The position numbers and the translations under genes are program-made. The notes beneath the pieces were generated by a model. That model had not been told where the DNA came from. It ran no database searches and saw only the letters and a list, made by a program, of their open reading frames with translations. Shown here piece after piece: positions 59,836 through 64,000 of a DNA stretch of 64,000 nt. Position 1 is the first letter of the stretch. Every line of letters starts with the position of its first letter. Source of the stretch: Variovorax boronicumulans (GTDB lineage Bacteria > Pseudomonadota > Gammaproteobacteria > Burkholderiales > Burkholderiaceae_C); NCBI RefSeq assembly GCF_029892485.1, contig NZ_JARXVG010000002.1, positions 124,001-188,000 of the forward strand. Reading direction: 5' to 3'.

Positions 59836-60429
59836 TCAGGCGGGAGCCTTGAGGTACTCATAGACGGTGGCCCGGGAGACTTTCAGCGCAGCCGCAATGT
59901 CGGTCTTGGGGATGCCCCTTGCTGCCATGTCGCGGAGCGATGCGGCGGCATCTTCATCAAGTGCCGGCTTGCGCCCCTTGTAGATCCCCCCCGCCTTCGC
60001 AATGGCGATTCCCTCACGCTGGCGCTCTTTAATAAGTGACCGCTCGAACTGGCCCACGGCGCCAAGAAGCTGGAGCATCAGTGTTGCCATCGGGTCATCG
60101 TTGCCCGTGAAGGTCATCCCTTCCTTCACGAACGACACCGACACGCCGCGCCTCGTGAGTTCCTCTACGACCGCCTGAAGGTCCATCAGGGAGCGCGAGA
60201 GTCTGTCCATGCTGTGAACAAACAGGTGATCGCCCTCGCGGATGAACTCGCGCATCGCTTGAAGCTGCGGGCGGTCAGTGTCCTTCCCGCTGGCTTGGTC
60301 GGTAAATGTCTTGTCGAGGATCATCCCGTCCAACTGCCGGGCATCGTTTTGGCCGACTGAGGAAACCCGAACGTAGCCGATGCGTTGGCCCTTGGGTGCG
60401 TGGCCGGTGGTCTTGCTGGATGCGGTCAT
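59836..60429 (-). CDS. Serine recombinase (resolvase/invertase family)
   Basis: A 197-aa recombinase. Catalytic Ser23 is in IGYVRVSSVGQNDARQL. MDRLSRSLMDLQAVVEEL, GNDDPMATLMLQLLGAVGQFERSLIKERQREGIAIAK and a C-terminal Hin-type helix-turn-helix (RDMAARGIPKTDIAAALKVSRATVYEYL) are intact. It appears complete and could act as a resolvase or invertase. No inverted crossover pair was found nearby by eye. Confidence 0.92.
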   Translation of the reverse strand: MTASSKTTGHAPKGQRIGYVRVSSVGQNDARQLDGMILDKTFTDQASGKDTDRPQLQAMREFIREGDHLFVHSMDRLSRSLMDLQAVVEELTRRGVSVSFVKEGMTFTGNDDPMATLMLQLLGAVGQFERSLIKERQREGIAIAKAGGIYKGRKPALDEDAAASLRDMAARGIPKTDIAAALKVSRATVYEYLKAPA

Positions 60430-60617
60430 GGGGATGTAATCCGGGAATGAATGTGTAAGCCTGAAGTTTAAGACTCATTCTGGAATGTGCCAATCAATTC
60501 AAACGCCAACCCTAGTCAGACACGATTTGGGCCTTGGCTCGCTGTATGGCACGGGTGTACCCTTGATGGACGGAAGCGGCTTGCCATAGAACTACCGTGC
60601 CCGCTCATAATCGTTCG

Positions 60618-61700
60618 ATGAGCCCCATCAGAGACGCGCTTTTCGAACACCAAATGTTCCGACCTCCCGGGGGCGGTTGGTACCCGGTGGAACACATACG
60701 CCGGACAAAAGCTACATGGGAGTTCACCAAGGCGCAAACGGAATCGGAGCTAAGCGCAATGTGCGCAGAAAAACTCCTAGCCGTTCAGTGGATGAATCAG
60801 ATGAGCGGCGAAAACCTGGTGACGGAGCCATGTTTCGCGGCGACAGCCGAGGGGTACATTGAGCGTGAAAAGCGTTGGCAAGAACTGAAGCGCCGACATC
60901 CCGCATTGCTTGCGCAGCAGGCTAGTACGCGCGATCTGGCTTTGGCCCTTCTAGTGAGTGTGGGGACGGACCCAGACGAACAGGCATTCTCGGAGTGTTT
61001 TCGGGTGAAGTCGCTGCATGTCTACCTTTGGTTCAGGACATCAGCTGACATCGACTCGGCGGTCGAGGAACTGATGGCGGAGGGGCTGATCCGCAGTGCG
61101 GACCCAATGTTCACATCTCAAGGCCCTGCGCTAGCGCCGACCGCCGAAGGTCGCATTTACTGCGCTCAGATGTTGGTGCCACGTCTCGGTTTAGTCGAAG
61201 ATCACTCGATGCTCAGGGCGCCCGACGCCGACGCCGCGTCGGCGATGTTCGCAGGGCTGGGGCTTTCTGAAGTGATCACAGACAACCTGCAGTTCCGGTG
61301 GGAAGAAGCACAGCGGTGTCGTTCGTCCGGTGCTTGGTTATCCGCGACTGTGATGTATGGCTCAGTCCTTGAGGCATTGCTTGCCACATCGCTGGAAAGT
61401 CATCTTTCCAAGGCAATGACCGCCGTTAATGCTCCCAAGGACCAATCAGGAAAAACCTTGCCTTTGAAGGATTGGCGGTTGGAAAAGTTGCTGAAAGTGG
61501 CTTCCGAAATAGGCTTAGTGAATTCGACCGTGGCGGATTTTGGAAGCGTTTTAAAGGATGCTCGGAATCTAATCCATCCAGGAAAGCAACTGCGAGAACG
61601 CAGCAATCCTGAGGCGGCCACGGCGGCCGTTTCCGGGAATGTAGTGCGGGGTGTCATCACCACTCTCCGCGCCCGCCGCACTCCCACCGCTAGTGCCTGA
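60618..61700 (+). CDS. Uncharacterised 360-aa protein with HEPN-like C-terminal domain
   Basis: The N-terminal two thirds are not recognised; the central part may hold a winged helix (TSADIDSAVEELMAEGLIRSADPMFT). The C-terminal helical region (about 225-345; RSSGAWLSATVMYGSVLEALLAT, then VLKDARNLIHPGKQ) resembles DUF4145/HEPN domains, with R316-N317-x2-H320 in the position of the HEPN RN..H motif. A CATAAT hexamer ends 6 nt before the ATG, which may mean a leaderless mRNA. An upstream GTG (60597) is the alternative start. A defence or RNase role is only an inference. Confidence 0.68.
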   Translation: MSPIRDALFEHQMFRPPGGGWYPVEHIRRTKATWEFTKAQTESELSAMCAEKLLAVQWMNQMSGENLVTEPCFAATAEGYIEREKRWQELKRRHPALLAQQASTRDLALALLVSVGTDPDEQAFSECFRVKSLHVYLWFRTSADIDSAVEELMAEGLIRSADPMFTSQGPALAPTAEGRIYCAQMLVPRLGLVEDHSMLRAPDADAASAMFAGLGLSEVITDNLQFRWEEAQRCRSSGAWLSATVMYGSVLEALLATSLESHLSKAMTAVNAPKDQSGKTLPLKDWRLEKLLKVASEIGLVNSTVADFGSVLKDARNLIHPGKQLRERSNPEAATAAVSGNVVRGVITTLRARRTPTASA

Positions 61701-61894
61701 TGAGCCATAGTGACAACTGGGTCAACGCCGTGGCAACCCCCTTGGCGCACCTTCACGATGCCGATGAGGCCACCGTGTGGGCTGCGATCCCCGCTCAGTG
61801 GTTGCTCGTGACAGGCGAGCCGTGTGACCAAGAGGACAGTTATCACGTCATGCTGGCAGGATGCGTGGTGCAGGCCGTGCGGCACCCTCGATGA
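61700..61894 (+). CDS. Small hypothetical protein, 64 aa
   Basis: Begins MSHSDNWVNAVATPLAHLHD, with WLLVTGEPCDQEDSY. Its ATG shares one base with the stop of the preceding gene (TGATG), suggesting coupling. No recognised motif. It could be a partner of the HEPN-like protein or a chance frame. The following 265 nt to 62160 show no gene. Confidence 0.4.
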   Translation: MSHSDNWVNAVATPLAHLHDADEATVWAAIPAQWLLVTGEPCDQEDSYHVMLAGCVVQAVRHPR

Positions 61895-62159
61895 TGGCCG
61901 CGAGGCTTCCTTGAGAAGCTAGGCAGAGAGTCGGCGTGTAGGGCCGCGAGGGGGTACAGGGGGGAATCTCCGCCCCGGATTTGTTCGAGGGGGTCCTCTC
62001 ATTTTTGCGACAAAAGCAAAATCGCTGCAACGCCTATGATGCCCGTGCCGGAATTCGACCCCCACGCTGGTCACCGGTACGTCGAACCGCGCGACCAACG
62101 GGCGTCGATCACGTCATGCTAGTTGATACAGCCTTCGACATTTAATTGAAGGACACTCG

Positions 62160-63206
62160 ATGTCAGATCCATTGCTTACGCCAATGCTGGTTCAGTACTT
62201 GGTTGGTCTCTGTTGTGTGAAATGGGACGCCGATGTTGTGGAGGCTACGCTTGGAGATATGGTCTACGATTCGGCGGCTGAAAAGCCCCGCGACGTTGAC
62301 GTCACAGTGACCGTTTCCCCGCCTGAAGGAGGGGCATATGCGTTCAAAGCTTATGAGGTCAAACGCGAGAAAAAACCTTTAGACCTAATCGACGTCGAAC
62401 AACTGTGCCTCAAGCTGAAAGATATGGATGCAGTTACTCATCGTGCGATTGTTTCAGCATCTGGATTCAGCGCGGCTGCACGCAAAAAGGCGGCTGCGCA
62501 CGGAGTAGAACTCTATGAACTCCGGGAATGGACTCGTGATCTTCAGGATCAATTTCCGGCCCTTGAAATGCAGGGGACAGCACGGGACAGGTATCGGGCG
62601 GGGATGACGTTGCTATGCTGGATACAGCCTCAAATTTCAATCCGCATGGAAGCGACGTGCATGATCCAACGCGGTGACGCGCTTTACAGTGATGCAGGAC
62701 AGCCGCACGCGAAATACCCAACATTCGGCGAATTCGCGGATGGCTTATTACTGCGTTCAACCGAACTGCTGCTAGGAATGGAGCCTGCCGCGACCATGTA
62801 TCGAGGGGCGTTCTCCTCTATCCTCGGCCAACCACTTAACAGCTTGGAGGTGCTTGCGAGCCCGGCCTGGCAGCAAGCGCATACCCTTGAAATCAAAGAC
62901 GAGGGCATTTACGTCCGGGTTGGAGAAGATCTGTGTCGAATGGATGCAGCAACAGTCACCGGGTTGCTTCAATGGCAAAAGAAAGCTGACTCAGCAAAGT
63001 ATTTAATCATCGAAAATGTTGCCTCGGGCGAGGCTTTTGCTGGAGCGCTAGTGCTTAACACAGAGCAAGAAGGTGGGTTCACTGCCCTAGTGTTTTCGCC
63101 AAAGACTCGGGCAATTGATGTCCGACTTGTGAAACTTTCAGAGAAGCACAGAAACTTCATCCACAACTTAAAGCTGGAACTGCTCGGTAGTGACAGCAGC
63201 GATTGA
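62160..63206 (+). CDS. PD-(D/E)xK nuclease-like protein, 348 aa
   Basis: The N-terminal region (about residues 25-125) fits an Mrr/restriction-endonuclease-like fold: RDVDVTVTV (Asp45/47), then AFKAYEVKREKK (Glu66-x-Lys68), a helix IDVEQLCLKLKDM, and AIVSASGFSAAARKKAAAHGVELYEL, which matches the late strand-helix of such domains. The rest is unknown. Codon use is visibly less GC-rich than the chromosome, so it is probably foreign. A restriction or anti-phage role is plausible but unproven. AAGGA lies 5 nt before the ATG. Confidence 0.72.
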   Translation: MSDPLLTPMLVQYLVGLCCVKWDADVVEATLGDMVYDSAAEKPRDVDVTVTVSPPEGGAYAFKAYEVKREKKPLDLIDVEQLCLKLKDMDAVTHRAIVSASGFSAAARKKAAAHGVELYELREWTRDLQDQFPALEMQGTARDRYRAGMTLLCWIQPQISIRMEATCMIQRGDALYSDAGQPHAKYPTFGEFADGLLLRSTELLLGMEPAATMYRGAFSSILGQPLNSLEVLASPAWQQAHTLEIKDEGIYVRVGEDLCRMDAATVTGLLQWQKKADSAKYLIIENVASGEAFAGALVLNTEQEGGFTALVFSPKTRAIDVRLVKLSEKHRNFIHNLKLELLGSDSSD

Positions 63207-63248
63207 AGTGAGGCTGCGCCGCCGCCTTGAGCTACGCCTGCCCAAGCG

Positions 63249-63425
63249 TCATGTGCGAAGACCCTTCACGAGCCCGATAAGACCTCCCACGAAGGGCACC
63301 AGCCACATATACATGAGTGTCCCGCCGATGGCCCTTTCGTTGCTCCAGTTGGAGCCGATGAGGTCATAGCCGATGTAGAGCATCAGCAGGGAGACGAGAA
63401 TCGCCAGGGTTGAAAGCAGCTTCAT
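63249..63425 (-). CDS. Small two-helix membrane protein, 58 aa
   Basis: Begins MKLLSTLAILVSLLMLYIGY and ends GLIGLVKGLRT. Two hydrophobic segments (about residues 3-24 and 36-53) flank a polar loop (GSNWSNERAIGG). The N-terminus could instead be a signal peptide. No homologue recognised. It is followed on the same strand, at lower coordinates, by the island nuclease-like gene in the opposite direction. Confidence 0.55.
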   Translation of the reverse strand: MKLLSTLAILVSLLMLYIGYDLIGSNWSNERAIGGTLMYMWLVPFVGGLIGLVKGLRT

Positions 63426-63447
63426 TCTTCTTGTTCCCTGCTAGCTC

Positions 63448-63729
63448 TCAACGCCCAGGCCGATATCCAATTTGCTCAGGCGCTTTGTCGTAGGTGAGCT
63501 GCCAGCCGAAGGCCGTGAGGACGCCCGAAGATGCCCCTTCGCGGTGATGACGGGGCCACCAGGGAGACTGTTGGTTGCGGGCAATGAACACCTCCTTGTG
63601 CGTGGTCTTGATGTAGAAGGACCCGCCTGTGTTCAAGACAACTTCGCGATGGTCGAGGGCAAATTGCAGCAGCATGTTTTCAGTGGTGTAAGCCGCGCCG
63701 AAGTGGGCGGAGAACCCGACTTTGCCCAT
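63448..63729 (-). CDS. Hypothetical protein, 93 aa
   Basis: Begins MGKVGFSAHFGAAYTTENML; includes REVVLNTGGSFYIKTTHKEVFIARNQQSPWWP. It reads as a small beta-rich soluble protein. Not recognised. The ATG at 63729 is preferred over a TTG two codons earlier. It lies 22 nt upstream of the small membrane gene, in the same direction, so the two are probably one transcript. The 174 nt from here to attR hold no gene I can see. Confidence 0.55.
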   Translation of the reverse strand: MGKVGFSAHFGAAYTTENMLLQFALDHREVVLNTGGSFYIKTTHKEVFIARNQQSPWWPRHHREGASSGVLTAFGWQLTYDKAPEQIGYRPGR

Positions 63730-63903
63730 AGCCAAACGAAATTACAAACGACTATCCGAGAGTGTCTCACTATGTTGACCATCAACGCTAGGCGAGGATT
63801 CGACTACAGTGGGCGTTCGTTGTGACACCAGCGTGTATCACTTGAGGTTTTCAGATCACCTTAAGTCGTTGATTTAATTGAGTTTTTCCTTCCACCTGAC
63901 AGC

Positions 63904-63924
63904 GGTAAGGCTCGTCAACCTCTT
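63904..63924 (+). repeat. attR: right copy of 21-bp direct repeat
   Basis: Exact copy of 57239-57259. It marks the right end of the island. Chromosomal sequence is presumed to resume after 63924. Confidence 0.88.
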
Positions 63925-63932
63925 CAGCCACT

Positions 63933-63958
63933 CGTTTCACTTCATGCGAAGTGAAACG
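63933..63958. repeat. Inverted repeat just outside attR
   Basis: Arms CGTTTCACTTC and GAAGTGAAACG, perfectly complementary over 11 bp with a 4-nt loop. There is no T run after it on either strand. Before the insertion it would have lain directly behind ffs and may be part of the original ffs terminator region. Confidence 0.6.
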
Positions 63959-64000
63959 CAGCTTGCAAAATCTCTCAGCGAAAAATCCTCGGATGGCAGG

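Larger units (their letters stand above)
57239..63924. mobile_element. Small genomic island inserted at the 3' end of ffs
   Basis: About 6.7 kb bounded by an exact 21-bp direct repeat, one copy inside the ffs 3' end. Content: truncated tyrosine integrase, phage gene fragments, BRO-type antirepressor, serine recombinase, and unrelated cargo genes with lower GC and different codon use from the chromosome. It looks like a decayed prophage or integrative element that has since gained or retained cargo. Confidence 0.85.

Noticed and set aside
63472..63825. Plus-strand frame of 117 codons opposite the 93-aa island gene
   Set aside because: No ribosome binding site and no features; the minus-strand reading has better composition. 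Uncertain, but not supported.
57239..63924. tRNA or tmRNA as the island's target
   Set aside because: No tRNA or tmRNA fold is visible at either repeat; the left repeat falls in the SRP RNA terminal helix instead.

Overview
The window reads as one stretch of chromosome from a high-GC betaproteobacterium, most likely a Variovorax-like member of the Comamonadaceae. The evidence is the conserved gene order ilvB-ilvH-small membrane gene-ilvC-pssA-leuA, the dnaX-ybaB-recR block, the moaA-mobA-moeA block, an H+-pyrophosphatase with a long C-terminal extension, and strong GC bias at third codon positions. The genus is an inference from protein character and synteny; no database was searched.

Layout. 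1-5.3 kb (minus strand): branched-chain amino acid synthesis (ilvB, ilvH, ilvC, start of leuA) with pssA. A leucine-rich leader peptide and attenuator hairpin lie just before leuA. 5.5-9 kb: a sigma factor followed by a DUF3619 membrane protein, a DUF3106 protein, an RDD protein, diacylglycerol kinase and a LOG-family protein. 9-12.9 kb: P-II protein and NAD synthetase, a GNAT-like protein and inorganic pyrophosphatase. 13.1-15.6 kb: a membrane pyrophosphatase carrying an OmpA-like domain. 16-21.6 kb: a MerR-controlled TolC/HlyD/two-permease exporter with no local ATPase. 21.7-28 kb: a cluster that looks built for uptake and oxidation of an unusual amino-acid compound (saccharopine-dehydrogenase-like enzyme, DadA-like oxidase, polar amino acid ABC transporter, Lrp regulator, Asp/Glu racemase). 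28-29.6 kb: a TetR regulator divergent from a ferritin-like hydrolase, with two matching palindromes between them.

30.4-37.2 kb (minus strand) is the least ordinary metabolic region. It is a tightly packed operon encoding a PLD-family lipoprotein, a sterol-desaturase-like enzyme, a fatty acid desaturase, a fusion of a KAS III-type ketosynthase with a haem-oxygenase-like iron domain, and three uncharacterised proteins. It looks like a dedicated lipid or lipid-derived metabolite pathway whose product cannot be told from sequence.

37.4-57 kb is mostly housekeeping: peroxiredoxin, aldehyde dehydrogenase, a ZIP transporter near a Fur-like box, serine hydrolase, molybdenum cofactor genes, rnhA, a methyltransferase whose start overlaps the start of gloB, an MltD-like transglycosylase, LtrA, a taurine/nitrate-type ABC importer, MAPEG, recR, ybaB and dnaX. 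dnaX carries a run of nine A residues exactly where a short gamma form would be made.

57.2-63.9 kb is a small genomic island inserted at the 3' end of the SRP RNA gene (ffs). It is bounded by an exact 21-bp direct repeat. It holds a truncated tyrosine integrase joined to an inverted phage gene fragment, a BRO-type antirepressor, a serine recombinase, a PD-(D/E)xK nuclease-like gene, a HEPN-like gene and small unknown genes. The integrase lacks most of its catalytic domain, so the island appears degraded and probably cannot excise on its own.
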